In this document: in pieces, positions 42,301-47,662 of the stretch | How the letters are laid out: every line of letters begins with the position of its first letter | Numbering within the stretch: position 1 is the first letter of the stretch | Assembly (NCBI RefSeq): GCF_905404315.1 | Contig: NC_066276.1 | Location: forward strand, 10,248,001-10,312,000 | Source: Leptidea sinapis | Taxonomy: Eukaryota > Arthropoda > Insecta > Lepidoptera > Pieridae | DNA: 64,000 bases | Reading direction: 5' to 3' | Position numbers and translations under genes: made by a program | The notes under the pieces: model-generated | Databases searched by the model: none | The model's input: the letters and a program-made list of their open reading frames with translations, nothing else | Told to the model about the DNA's origin: nothing

Positions 42301-44086
42301 AAAAAATTCACTGCTGTGCTTGACATTTCCGTTACTACAATATATTGTTTTATGGTTTTAGGGAGTCTTATTTTAATTTTTAACTGTTAAAAATTCTTAG
42401 CATCATCACCATTTCATGAGAATGTTTAACGTATGACATGTTTTACGCTCATATGCTATCAATTATGACCTTGAAATTTAAGATTAATTATATGTAACAT
42501 GAATATATGTAAGTAAAATTAGATCACCTCTTAGGAAACCTAGTTAATAGCACAAACTGGGATTGATTTACAATTGTTAAGTTTCTTAAATAAATTCATA
42601 TTTTTCAGAGTGCAAGGGCTAACTGGAACTACAAATATATTGAACACCTTCGCCAGAAGACTGACGAGCAGACAACACTCAGAAAAAGTAATATTTTTCT
42701 TCTATTTCTTGGTTTAAATATACTTCTTGATTAATTCTCCATTTTACCAATTTACAAAAGAATTCAAAATTGAAAAGTGCATGCACTTATTATGTTCATA
42801 CTTAAGCATGCATGCCTAACATTACATAATAAATAAAATAAATCGAAGTCATTCAATCCAATAGACAAAAGAAAAGTGATTGCAGTAAGTTTCTTTAACG
42901 CTAGATGGCGTTTTAAACAAAAATATGACGTAGTTCTTTTTCTATCGTGGCACTTCTTGGGGGGATAATTAATAACAGAGTGTAAATATTGTGTTGTATG
43001 TGCGGAGAAGAAAGAAGGAGTAAGAAATACCTTAATTTCTAGAAATAAGAGAGATTTGTAGAAGTATCGGTGGCGCAATAGGTTGAACGTAATCTCACCA
43101 CGGAACCCACGGTTCGATCCTCGCCCTCCACATAGTAATCTGTTTTTGGTTTTCGAATTCATGTGTGCGTTTCTTTGACGCTTTATAAGGTCGACTTGGT
43201 CAGCCGCTTTTGTGATTCCTCTGGTGTTACAAGAGAGAATGGACAGCGGTGATTACATACAATCAAGTGCCTCGTATTTTCGTTAGACATCCCCTTCAAT
43301 AAAAAAAGAGATGGAAACTAAAAGTCGTTTGAAAACTAAAACATAACAAATTAAAAAGAATGTTTAGATGAACAATTCGCAAAAAAAAGAATGCTGGGAT
43401 AGTTTCTTGCGTCGCTTCTCCTCTCTCAGAGCGCCATTTGTTTCCGAAGCGGTAGTAGTGTCTAGTATATTAGAAATGACATCAAAAAGAATTCTAAAGG
43501 AATCAATTATGATTAGTTACCAGTTAGGCTCCTTTGCACAGGAAGCCGGCTACATTATGGGTACCCACAACACGGCTATTTCTGACGTGAAGCAGTAATG
43601 TGTAAACATTACTGTGCTTCGATCTGAAGGGCGCACAGTGAAATTACTGGGCAAATGAGACTTAACATCGTATGTCTCAAGGTGACGAGCGCAGTTGTAG
43701 TGCCGCTCAGAATTTTTGGATTTTTCAAGAATCCTGAGCGGCACTTCATTGAAATAGGCAGGGCGTCTCAAATACCATCAACTGAACGTTCTGCTTGTCT
43801 CGTCCCTTATTTTCACAAAAAAAATCAATTATGAGAAAATAAATGCCTTTATTAAAACTTTTTTTAGATTGAAGAGTTTGAAAGGCGGTACAATAACATC
43901 TTCTCAGCGGGCGAGAGGGCATCTGTTGCAGCCATCAAAGAGAATATTGCAGCTTCCATCACTTGGAGTGAGAACTACTACAATCAAGTTAACACCTGGC
44001 TCAACACGAACTACGGAAGCAGCGCTTCCACGATCGGCTGCAGTTTGGTTCTCCTTGTTTCAGTCATTCTTACTATCATTCGTTAG
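11900..44086 (+). CDS. APN: Aminopeptidase N (M1 family), complete, 15 coding exons
   Basis: Zinc exopeptidase that removes neutral N-terminal residues from peptides; lepidopteran family members are GPI-anchored on the midgut brush border and include known Bt Cry-protein binders (family knowledge). The joined exons give 2808 nt, 935 residues, normal for the family. Seen: signal peptide (1-15, MYPLIILFLFGLTVG), ARRAFPCYDEP near residue 166, GAMENWG at 300-306, zinc site H336-E337-N-M-H340 with E359 as third ligand, and Y421 as the expected catalytic tyrosine. Also seen: conserved cysteines C707, C714, C743 and C779, several N-glycosylation sequons (NGS, NIS, NST, NET), and a C-terminal hydrophobic stretch behind GSSAS that fits a GPI signal. 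All 14 introns are GT-AG with matching phases. Exon spans: 11900-12354, 14198-14359, 17378-17692, 20267-20450, 22096-22249, 24916-24997, 27297-27480, 28979-29174, 30392-30531, 32643-32777, 35169-35349, 35968-36142, 40725-40871, 42609-42687, 43868-44086. The APN class number is not assigned. Confidence 0.95.
12787..12864. repeat. (CA)n microsatellite, interrupted
   Basis: About 75 bases of ACACAC with single-base interruptions, in intron 1 of gene 1. Confidence 0.9.
13156..14034 (-). mobile_element. Family L DNA element with THAP-finger remnant, split by a LINE
   Basis: Inverted ends: TCTTAGATTAAGGATTTGTC plus CGCTGCGCTCCAACTAGATA on the left, complemented at 13986-14034. The antisense interior reads PGCVVKLCKNNTTRNKKDTG followed by a stop, the start of a C2CH THAP finger. 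A family-C LINE is inserted at 13426-13862. Confidence 0.7.
13426..13862 (-). mobile_element. LINE family C, 5'-truncated, nested in family L
   Basis: 3' tail and RT C-terminal frame (ENVTYIHRHISEFARNCHNH, antisense) like the 21040 copy; it interrupts the family-L element. Confidence 0.75.
14198..14359 (+). CDS. APN: APN gene 1, coding exon 2 (FPCYDEP motif)
   Basis: 162 nt between an ATTTCAG acceptor and a GTAAGT donor. It encodes QLQPTFARRAFPCYDEP, the most conserved N-terminal block of M1 peptidases, followed by the FRMTIYAP strand. Phase 2 in, phase 2 out; gene 2 has the same exon at exactly the same length. Confidence 0.93.
14470..15010 (-). mobile_element. Family A retroposon interrupted by SINE F
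   Basis: The two halves 14470-14540 and 14827-15010 belong to one family-A copy; the junction reads GCCCATTA / ACAATGCAGTGCC across the insert. Confidence 0.75.
14541..14826 (+). mobile_element. Family F tRNA-derived SINE, nested in family A
   Basis: The tRNA-like head has an A box (TAGCCGAGTGGTTAGCG) and a B box (GGGTTCGAATCTC), followed by a 200 bp body and an (ATT)n tail. Same family at 23512 and 44583. Confidence 0.85.
15310..15871 (-). mobile_element. LINE family D, 3' end
   Basis: The antisense frame reads NYYYNTRNKGLLVTNSSRLH and CIHFYNKVPATVQALSINKF, an RT C-terminus. The 3' UTR contains AAATGGCGCTCTGAGAGAGA, shared with 29893, 43380 and 59862. Confidence 0.8.
15903..16078. mobile_element. 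Family H fold-back element
   Basis: Inverted arms TACAAATGATTTTAGTTTTC and its complement enclose GGCGAAACACGTGTCAAAT. Confidence 0.75.
16972..17283 (-). mobile_element. Family A retroposon with terminal palindrome, before APN exon 3
   Basis: Full-length-like copy about 95 bases before exon 3. Its oligo(A) end has become a perfect hairpin (16976-17015). Confidence 0.8.
17378..17692 (+). CDS. APN: APN gene 1, coding exon 3 (GAMEN motif)
   Basis: Encodes YEFEDTVVMSSYLLAYLVSNFD and ends with FAAGAMENWGLVIYR. GAMENWG binds the free N-terminus of the substrate in M1 exopeptidases. Acceptor TTTTCAG, donor GTACTT, phase 2. Confidence 0.93.
17700..18849. other. Intron 3 DNA, no recognised element
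   Basis: AT-rich, mostly unique sequence. I see nothing coding. Confidence 0.5.
18850..18930 (-). mobile_element. Family K arm fragment
   Basis: AAAGGATTAAAATGCGTGTA and following bases match the left arm of the element at 11141. Confidence 0.55.
18931..20266. other. Intron 3 DNA, no recognised element
   Basis: AT-rich unique sequence up to the exon 4 acceptor; nothing recognised. Confidence 0.5.
20267..20450 (+). CDS. APN: APN gene 1, coding exon 4 (HEXXH zinc site)
   Basis: Encodes HENMHMWFGNEV and TWLNEGFANFFENF, giving an intact HEXXH-X18-E gluzincin site. Acceptor TTTTAG, donor GTAAGT, ends in phase 0. Confidence 0.95.
20581..22060 (-). mobile_element. RTE-type LINE reverse transcriptase fragment, split by LINE C
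   Basis: Antisense, right part (21856-22060) reads NNKAPGDDGITAELLRASGT and NYRPISLLSHVYKLL. The left part (20581-21040) reads QPPEQAGFRKGFSTIDHI and PLCMAFVDYEKAFDSIEIWA. The family-C insertion lies between these consecutive RT blocks. The C-terminus is internally deleted: RT sequence jumps to FRGGFVQQWTSSF. Confidence 0.8.
21040..21855 (-). mobile_element. LINE family C, best-preserved 3' end, nested in RTE LINE
   Basis: 158-codon antisense frame: MSYGILLWGSAADINTIFVL, QKRAIRAIYNLGPKESLRAK, ICFYNRIPENVQNKSITLFK. This is a Jockey/CR1-type RT C-terminus followed by the ATTCAAATTCAAATTCAAAT tail (antisense 3' end). Confidence 0.85.
22096..22249 (+). CDS. APN: APN gene 1, coding exon 5
   Basis: Encodes WRMMDQYVLLLQNVFQSDAV, then NPMTHPVFTPSQIIGTFNAV and AYQK. 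The tyrosine in AYQK aligns with the M1 transition-state-stabilising tyrosine. Phase 0 in, phase 1 out. Confidence 0.93.
22449..22650. mobile_element. Family H fold-back element
   Basis: TTTATTGAATTAGGCGTTAC head, GAGGATGCCTCGTGTAGGGG core and AAACTTAAATCATTTGTAT right arm. Confidence 0.75.
22696..22990 (+). mobile_element. Family N dispersed repeat (LINE-tail type)
   Basis: Contains GAATCGGTCAAGCCGTTTCG and AACACCGCGACATGAGAATT, repeated at 63130-63415. Confidence 0.65.
23512..23742 (-). mobile_element. Family F tRNA-derived SINE
   Basis: Antisense B box GGGATTCGAACCCGGGACCT, then the body in reverse; same as 14541. Confidence 0.8.
23784..24078 (+). mobile_element. Family A retroposon
   Basis: Begins ACCAGTGGGAGGCTCC and ends with TTTTCATAAAAAAA, the oligo(A) end. 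Confidence 0.8.
24085..24900. other. Intron 5 DNA, no recognised element
   Basis: AT-rich; nothing recognised before exon 6. Confidence 0.5.
24916..24997 (+). CDS. APN: APN gene 1, coding exon 6
   Basis: Short 82 nt exon encoding SGSVIRMMQHFLTPEIFRQG and VHYLRS, which directly continues exon 5. Acceptor TTTATAG, donor GTAAGT, phase 2 out. Gene 2 carries exons 5 and 6 as one exon. Confidence 0.92.
25147..25410 (-). mobile_element. LINE family B, 3' end
   Basis: The antisense strand reads FRTTRHKLGYHPHHLDVWWS and related text as at 5748. Confidence 0.75.
25613..25880 (-). mobile_element. Family A retroposon, 5' end shortened
   Basis: The oligo(A) end is at the left; the copy stops at ATAATCTAGTCGGC. 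Confidence 0.75.
26220..26622. mobile_element. Family H in a 128 bp-armed fold-back structure
   Basis: Arms 26271-26398 and 26492-26619 are nearly perfect inverted copies around a 93 bp loop. The outer part of the arms (CCTTTCTCTTGAATCACTCT and neighbours) is not in the other family-H copies. Confidence 0.85.
26880..27240 (+). mobile_element. Family O dispersed repeat
   Basis: GTTTGTCCGCGATGGACTCC to ACAACGTCTGTCGGTTCACC; a repeat type I associate with Lepidoptera. No coding part. Confidence 0.5.
27297..27480 (+). CDS. APN: APN gene 1, coding exon 7
   Basis: Encodes TPPDLYESLQYVLD, an NIS sequon, and MNRWTTQGGFPVLTVER, the conserved end of the catalytic domain. Acceptor CTTTTAG, donor GTATAA, phase 0 out. 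Confidence 0.93.
27695..27775. other. GC-rich island in AT-rich intron 7
   Basis: About 80 bases (GGCCAAGCTGCCACAAAGCG and following) far richer in G+C than the surroundings. Origin not recognised; possibly part of a degenerate SINE. Confidence 0.4.
28261..28488. mobile_element. Fold-back MITE, about 87 bp arms
   Basis: AATCCTCTATAAAAGATTCT plus GAAACAGTTAGCTTACTGCT on the left is complemented at 28401-28488. Short internal palindromes fill the centre. Confidence 0.75.
28979..29174 (+). CDS. APN: APN gene 1, coding exon 8
   Basis: Follows acceptor ACCACAG and encodes ERFLTDSSLKSSDNWHVPVN, then DTRPQAWV and DIPGLSDAEWYIVNKQQT. It leads from the catalytic domain into domain III and the helical C-terminal domain. 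196 nt, phase 1 out. Confidence 0.92.
29175..29705. other. Intron 8 DNA, no recognised element
   Basis: AT-rich; no feature recognised. Confidence 0.5.
29706..29892 (+). mobile_element. Dispersed tail repeat (CGCTTCGCTGGACGAATT)
   Basis: CACCCGCTTCGCTGGACGAA type tail ending in ATATATAGATTA, like the ends of family I/N repeats. Confidence 0.45.
29893..30140 (-). mobile_element. LINE family D, 3' UTR
   Basis: Shares AAATGGCGCTCCGAGAGAGA and CCCAGGCTGTCC with 15310. Confidence 0.75.
30392..30531 (+). CDS. APN: APN gene 1, coding exon 9
   Basis: Encodes GYYRVNYDTVNWRALANVLL and LNRAQIIDDAFNLARNGRL, the start of the ERAP1-like helical domain. Phase 1 in, phase 0 out, donor GTAAGT. Confidence 0.93.
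30843..31410 (+). mobile_element. LINE family B, longest copy
   Basis: Reads PQYFKTVHIVALYKPQNWPH and EYCCHLWSSTPHYQLDPFDS, then through frameshifts to the common C-terminal block and the 3' end. In intron 9, sense with the APN gene. Confidence 0.8.
31796..31937. mobile_element. Small MITE
   Basis: CCCCCTTATTCATTATAGTC (31799 onward) is complemented by GACTATTATGAATAAGGGGG near 31917-31936. Confidence 0.65.
32274..32600 (-). mobile_element. Family A retroposon with internal re-copy, next to APN exon 10
   Basis: After GGTACCCATA the sequence jumps back to AGATGTTAAGTCTCATTTAC and repeats about 60 bases of its own middle. It ends 43 bases before the exon 10 acceptor. Confidence 0.75.
32643..32777 (+). 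CDS. APN: APN gene 1, coding exon 10
   Basis: 135 nt exon, phase 0 on both sides, encoding NYEYAFEVSRYLTNESDYIA and WGAANAAFNYLDVVLSS. The acceptor lies only about 45 bases beyond a family-A retroposon. Confidence 0.92.
32955..33480 (-). mobile_element. LINE RT C-terminal fragment
   Basis: The antisense frame reads NDIHNFNTRYKNKFLIPRYR and FYNKLPSKVTELSIRHFKSY; the left end has an AATATCTTTATTCAA antisense 3' tail. Confidence 0.75.
33490..33725 (+). mobile_element. Family Q dispersed repeat
   Basis: Begins ATTAAACGAGCAATTCTTGT and contains GGGGGCGATAAATCGATCTA. Recognised from memory as a lepidopteran repeat type. Confidence 0.5.
33758..33832 (+). mobile_element. tRNA-like SINE head
   Basis: ATAATAGCTCAGATGGGAC (A-box side) and GGTCTGAATCCAGG (B-box-like). 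Imperfect, so not a tRNA gene. Confidence 0.45.
33863..34320 (+). repeat. Tandem duplication, 201 bp and 245 bp copies
   Basis: 33863-34063 and 34076-34320 share CGAGCAAGGCTCGGTCG at the start and CCTACGAGCGTGAAAT at the end. The second copy carries an extra AT-rich palindrome (34178-34235). Confidence 0.9.
34814..35112 (-). mobile_element. Family A retroposon, before APN exon 11
   Basis: Diverged full-length-like copy ending about 55 bases upstream of exon 11. Confidence 0.75.
35169..35349 (+). CDS. APN: APN gene 1, coding exon 11
   Basis: Encodes YILELSAPLYESLGF and NIILDINCRNGNQQC, with two of the four conserved C-terminal cysteines, then an NNS sequon at the exon end. Phase 0 in, phase 1 out. 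Confidence 0.93.
35408..35715 (+). mobile_element. RTE-type LINE C-terminal fragment
   Basis: Reads KLKWQWAGHLVRRTDGRWGR, AAQDRSSWKSMGEVFVQQWT and a stop, the end of an RTE-type ORF2. In intron 11. Confidence 0.8.
35968..36142 (+). CDS. APN: APN gene 1, coding exon 12
   Basis: Encodes LNPDIQTVVFCSGLRGG and AILLNSLGCTSNETLRDS with the second conserved cysteine pair. Acceptor CCAACAG, donor GTAAGT, phase 2 out; the 4.6 kb intron that follows is the longest in the gene. Confidence 0.93.
36299..36600 (+). mobile_element. Family I dispersed repeat
   Basis: Begins TAGCTGACCCGGCAAATGTT; includes AACAGACAGACAGACAAAG. Confidence 0.6.
36716..36900 (+). mobile_element. Family K right half
   Basis: GCAGTCCCCCTGAAAACGAG to AAAGAAAATACTATA; the same as 11236-11435. 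Confidence 0.7.
36965..37440 (+). mobile_element. Family L DNA element with THAP-finger remnant
   Basis: Inverted ends (GATTGGTCTCCGCTATGCTC / GAGAGCAGCGGAGGCCAATC). At 37132 a sense frame reads MPGCVVKLRKNSTTSNKKDT, like the start of THAP zinc fingers, then decays. The second metal-binding Cys is Arg here but Cys in the copy at 13156. Confidence 0.7.
37711..38352 (+). mobile_element. Two family I repeats with a family A fragment inside the first
   Basis: TAGCTGACCCGGCAAACGTT at 37711 and TAGCTGACCTGGCAAACGTT at about 38195; the 3' end of a family A copy (37997-38113, minus) interrupts the first. Confidence 0.6.
38353..39040. other. Intron 12 DNA, no recognised element
   Basis: AT-rich; nothing coding. 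Confidence 0.5.
39043..39285 (-). repeat. 27 bp minisatellite, about 9 units
   Basis: CCTG unit starts at 39043, 39071, 39098, 39125, 39152, 39179, 39206, 39232 and 39259. The period is 27 bases, and the antisense strand stays open over most of it, reading VIVDGMAGD-like nonamers. Confidence 0.85.
39286..40033. other. Intron 12 DNA, no recognised element
   Basis: AT-rich; nothing recognised. Confidence 0.5.
40034..40189 (+). other. Unidentified small open frame, 51 codons
   Basis: ATG to TGA-TAG; reads MELYEEFFVMLKNHVLDEQH then LKEFLRTLNYCVKGNRAHYN. It has protein-like composition in an AT-rich intron. No family recognised; possibly a fossil of an inserted gene. Confidence 0.25.
40725..40871 (+). 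CDS. APN: APN gene 1, coding exon 13
   Basis: Encodes FLKQVIDDNSAVREQDRHSI and ENMEAALDFVLENFAAIQP, a conserved repeat of the helical C-terminal domain. Acceptor TTTTCAG, donor GTATGT, phase 2 out. Confidence 0.93.
41505..41592 (-). mobile_element. LINE C-terminal fragment
   Basis: The antisense strand reads, with one frameshift, VCKDR..KEVVSAYPDGKEA, the same type as 54010-54430. Confidence 0.65.
41925..42015 (+). mobile_element. LINE family B remnant
   Basis: TGTTGCGAAAGAACACGGGC to GGTGATCACTT resembles the family-B end. Confidence 0.45.
42016..42600. other. Intron 13 DNA, no recognised element
   Basis: AT-rich unique sequence. Confidence 0.5.
42609..42687 (+). CDS. APN: APN gene 1, coding exon 14
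   Basis: 79 nt exon encoding VQGLTGTTNILNTFARRLTS. Acceptor TTTTTCAG, donor GTAATA, ends in phase 0. Confidence 0.9.
43072..43142 (+). mobile_element. tRNA-like SINE head
   Basis: GGTGGCGCAATAGGTTGAAC and GGTTCGATCCTCGCCC form A-box- and B-box-like segments at tRNA spacing. The arms do not pair well enough for a tRNA gene. Confidence 0.5.
43195..43300 (+). mobile_element. LINE family B remnant
   Basis: GTGATTCCTCTGGTGTTACA and AGCGGTGATTACAT match the family-B end. Confidence 0.5.
43380..43862 (+). mobile_element. LINE family D 3' UTR split by family A
   Basis: 43380-43512 and 43837-43862 are family D (CAGAGCGCCATTTGTTTCCG; AATAAATGCCTTTATT). The interruption is a complete family-A copy. 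Confidence 0.8.
43513..43824 (+). mobile_element. Family A retroposon with 12 bp target duplication
   Basis: Flanked by AATCAATTATGA at 43501-43512 and 43825-43836. Ends in oligo(A), 43 bases before the terminal APN exon. Confidence 0.9.
43868..44086 (+). CDS. APN: APN gene 1, terminal coding exon 15 (GPI-anchor signal)
   Basis: Encodes IEEFERRYNNIFSAGERASV and the final helix (WSENYYNQVNTWL). It ends with small residues GSSAS followed by a hydrophobic tail CSLVLLVSVILTIIR and TAG. This is the expected GPI attachment signal, which places the enzyme on the outer membrane face. Confidence 0.93.
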   Translation: MEEFERRYNNIFSAGERASVAAIKENIAASITWSENYYNQVNTWLNTNYGSSASTIGCSLVLLVSVILTIIR

Positions 44087-44297
44087 GCAGATTTATGTTA
44101 ATTAGATTTTTCTATTAAATTAATTCCAATAGATTAAAAATTACTCTACGTTTACTATAATGTTTATAATAATAATAATTATAAGCCAAAGCAAAGGTTT
44201 GAAACAGTTATGCCTCACAATAATGTCATCTAGATAGACAAAACAATTGTTAAAAGAGGAACAAAATGCACGTGTTGTAAATAATATTTTGCAGATT

Positions 44298-44303
44298 AAT
44301 AAA
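44298..44303 (+). terminator. AATAAA polyadenylation signal of APN gene 1
   Basis: First perfect AATAAA after the stop codon, 212 bases downstream, in unique AT-rich sequence. Weaker ATTAAA-like hexamers lie closer to the stop, so the actual cleavage site is inferred. Confidence 0.5.
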
Positions 44304-44582
44304 TATTGTACAAAATTTTATTTTATTTACTTTTAAATGATCCCATAATGATTTCGAAGCTAAATTAAAACAGTTGAAGAAAACCCAAAATATATGTTAT
44401 TAGGATAACAATACTTCGTAAGCCATAACGTTTATCTCGTCTGTTACCAAGGTGGGGAATTCTTAAAGGGTGACGTCATCGAAAATGGAGGAAATGATAA
44501 GATTATTTTGATTCATAGGTACTAAATGTATATCTGAGTCACCTAATTTAGCACCGAATCAACGTATATACGAATTCTAAAA

Positions 44583-44853
44583 CTGTAAATATATTGACAC
44601 GCTTTTTACACAAATTATCTTGCCCCAAGTTAAGCATATTATATAGCCTGTGTTATGGGTTACAAGACAATGATATATTTTATTCAATTTACTTACTGAA
44701 ACATACATAAATTCATATAAACATACATAAATACATTTAAACATCCAGGACTCGGAAACAAACATCCATATTCATCATGCTTGCACCTACCGGGATTCGA
44801 ACCCGGCACCTCTAGCTTAGTAGGTAGGATCGCTAACCACTCGGCTATACAGG
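44583..44853 (-). mobile_element. Family F tRNA-derived SINE
   Basis: Antisense B box GGGATTCGAACCCGGC and A box CGCTAACCACTCGGCTATA; between the two APN genes. Confidence 0.85.
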
Positions 44854-45048
44854 TCGTAAATACATTGGCACATTGGCACCGACGTTAAAATATAGGGTGA
44901 ATATTTTTGTAATGGTTCAATTTACATCACCTAAGAAATATTAATTATTCAAAAAAGAAACTATGAACTTAAAAGTTCCAGTGAACTTAAAGGATGTCAT
45001 ATAAATTTTATATTAAATTTCAATTAATTTAAAATACATCTATATTAT

Positions 45049-45447
45049 TTTTTGTATGGAATAGGAGGACAAACGAGCGTACGGTTCACCTGGTGTTAAG
45101 TGATCACCGCCGCCCACATTCTCTTGCAACACCAGAGGAATCACAAGAGCGTTGCCGGCCTTTAAGGAAGGTGAACGCGCTTTTTTTGAAGGTACCCATG
45201 TCGTATCGTCCCGGACACACCGCACGAGGAAGCTCATTCCACAGCTTTGTAGCACCTTGAAAACCGCACTGTGGAGGACACACATCCAGACGGTGGGGAT
45301 GATATCCTAACTTGTGGCGTGTCGTGCGAAGGTGGAATTAGGCGGCAGGAATCAGGTTAAACAGCTCTTATGAACACTCCCCGTGATAAATGCGGTAGAA
45401 GACACACAATGAAGTGACGTCTCTACGCAACGCCAAGTGATCCAGCC
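45049..45447 (-). mobile_element. LINE family B, 3' end
   Basis: Antisense family-B C-terminus plus upstream coding (complement of GAAGTGACGTCTCTACGCAA), in the intergenic spacer. Confidence 0.8.
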
Positions 45448-45590
45448 TATATATATCCTATATAGCCTACAAATATGTAGATGTGTATTTTAATAAAAAG
45501 GAAATTTTTTAGAATTCTCGAAGAGGCTTGAAATTTAACGGTGACAGAAGCATGTTACTTTTAATCCCATAATATCTTGTTCTTGCTATT

Positions 45591-45893
45591 TACCAGTGGG
45601 AGGCTCCTTTGTACAGGCTATATTATGGGTACCACAACGGTGCCTATTTCTGCCGTGAAGCAGTAATGTGTTAGCATTACTGTGTTTAGGTCTGAAGGGC
45701 GCCGTAGCTAGTGAAATTACTGGCCAAATGAGACTTAACATCTTATGTCACAAGGTCACGAGCGCAGTTGTAGTGCCGCTCAGAATTTTTGGGTTTTTCA
45801 CGAATCCTGAGTGGCACTGCATTATTAATGGGCATGGCGTATCAATTACCATCAGCTGAACGTCCTGCTCGCCTCATCCCCCATATTTACATA
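45591..45893 (+). mobile_element. Family A retroposon
   Basis: TACCAGTGGGAGGCTCC to ATTTACATAAAAA; near full length. Confidence 0.8.
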
Positions 45894-45965
45894 AAAATAT
45901 ATTATCCTCAAAAGAGCCCTCGGTATGTAACTCAGCTTCACATGTAATACTGTTTTATATCATAC

Positions 45966-46092
45966 TAGCTGACCTGGCAAACGTTGTTTTGCCATATAAA
46001 TTATATATGTAATTACAAAAGATTTCGATTGTCGAATAGTTTAGAAGTTATTAGGGAACATACAAACATACATTCACTTTTATATATATAGT
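45966..46092 (+). mobile_element. Family I dispersed repeat
   Basis: TAGCTGACCTGGCAAACGTT head, ends ATATATATAG. Confidence 0.6.
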
Positions 46093-46238
46093 TTAATAAA
46101 TTTAAAAATACCTACCAAAACATTTTAATACGATTGAGTTTATCAATAATTATTTAAAAATTTTAAATTCACAAAGTTTGTATCTGAACGCCATAAAAGT
46201 TATTTCTTCATCTCGAGAAGAATTTCTAATCTTAATGT

Positions 46239-46430
46239 AGATAAGTACCTCGATAATAGCTATCATATTTATTGATAACATCTTACGGCTCAAATATCGG
46301 AAGACTTTATCATTGTGAAAAATGTTGAGATATTTCTATCAATTTTACGGGATCAAAGCGTTAGTATGTGAGATGGTCTAAATGTGATCGCTGGTATGAT
46401 CTTTAAGACAGAATTTTCATTTGAGTGAGA
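46239..46430 (+). promoter_or_regulatory. Putative promoter of exon 1a with GATA motifs
   Basis: The 200 bases before exon 1a hold AGATAAG (46239-46245), TGATAA (46273-46278) and TTATCA (46308-46313), all matching the WGATAR consensus. GATA factors drive insect midgut genes (established knowledge). TTTGAGTGAGA just before the ATG recurs before exon 1b. No TATA box is evident; the transcription start is not determined. Confidence 0.4.
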
Positions 46431-46435
46431 ATAAA

Positions 46436-47019
46436 ATGGGGGTTCATAATATTATATGTGTGCTTCTTGCTATTGTTGTATCTATAACATCATTACCATT
46501 AAGAACTCAAATAGAAACAGTGACGGAATTAAGTGATTCACTAAAAGTGATACATTTAGAAGAAACAATTAATAACAAACCAGATGATAATAAATCAAAA
46601 CTACATAGTGACTTACAACATGAAGAAAATCATAATATATCTGATGAAATACTCGTTTCAAGAAATCTACAACGAAACAACATAAGACCAGGAATGACAA
46701 TTTTTAGTAATGAGATAACATTAACGCCTGATTTGAATGCAGGAACATTTACTGGCGTTGCTGAAATAGATGTGAGACTATCCAGCGATACATCCGAAGA
46801 TGAAGTCGTTTTTAGTTTTGATGGTCTAAATGTAGATTCAATTTTACAATCAGTTGGTGGAGGAACAACGTACGAACAACCAGCTGGGTTCGACACTGAA
46901 GATGGCTTGTTGACCATTTTTACGGGTAGAAATTCTGTACGATTTAATTTTATTATAAACTATTCCGGCTCCTTAGATTCATGGGGAAATGGATTATATC
47001 GTGGAAATTATGGAACTGA
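46436..47019 (+). CDS. Alternative first exon 1a of the APN-like gene
   Basis: The ATG is the first in frame; a TTG codon lies five codons upstream. It encodes a signal peptide (VHNIICVLLAIVVSITSLPL), an Asn/Asp/Glu-rich linker, and an N-terminal M1 beta domain (TFTGVAEIDVRL, VVFSFDGLNVDSI, FNFIINYSG). It stops at donor GTAAGT after 584 nt in phase 2, the same phase as exon 1b, so it could splice to the exon at 48357. There are no private downstream exons between it and exon 1b. Alternatives: first exon of a truncated tandem duplicate, or a now-unused exon. Confidence 0.75.
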
Positions 47020-47520
47020 GTAAGTATATTTCTCTCATTAAAATTATATAATTATAATATGTACTATAATGTATAATTAAAATACACAAATTAGAAGTTT
47101 AATAACCGAGTTATAATTTAAGCATCCATTTCTCCCAGGCTTATTAATTTTTAAAATTTTAACAATAGGTAGTAAACAACTTATACCCACTGAAAATTTG
47201 TGTTTGAATTGGTTTCCTCCCAATTTAAAAATTCAAGTATGTACCCTTTTTGTGAGATGATCTTTTGATTTCATATTTGTTCTCGGTATTATTAGAATAA
47301 TGCCTTATTTATTTATATTATATATGACATTGTAATATGTAATATCTTAAAAATTATATCTAGTATATAAACTAACAAAATAAAACAGAATATAAAAATT
47401 AAAATTTCGTATACTATCATCTTATGAGATATGTTTCTCAAAATACATACAAATATATCTCAAGATATATTTGTGCGTAAAGTTAAAAGGAATACAAGTA
47501 CATATTATTTCAATCTTGAT
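47020..47520. other. Spacer between exons 1a and 1b
   Basis: Short AT-rich unique DNA. No exon corresponding to APN exon 2 onward is present, so exon 1a has no private downstream exons here. Confidence 0.6.
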
Positions 47521-47527
47521 AAAAATG

Positions 47528-47627
47528 TTATCTGTTCGATAGATGAAATAAATGACATTATCACAATCTGCTCTCATATTTATTATCACGCGACCTATTT
47601 GTGAGTGAGATTCTTTTAAAGTGATCG
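47528..47627 (+). promoter_or_regulatory. Putative promoter of exon 1b with GATA motifs
   Basis: Between exon 1a and exon 1b there are TTATCT (47528-47533), TTATCA (47558-47563) and TTATCA (47583-47588), all GATA-type sites. They are followed by TTGTGAGTGAGA and GTGATCG, both also present in front of exon 1a. This fits a separate promoter for exon 1b. Confidence 0.4.
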
Positions 47628-47662
47628 TGTTGCACAAATTATGTGAGACAAATTCAACGAAT

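Noticed and set aside
43072..43142. Possible tRNA gene
   Set aside because: Box motifs are present, but acceptor and anticodon stems do not pair convincingly; treated as SINE-like.
46421..46435. Start of exon 1a at an upstream TTG
   Set aside because: The ATG at 46436 opens a good signal peptide; non-ATG initiation is not needed.
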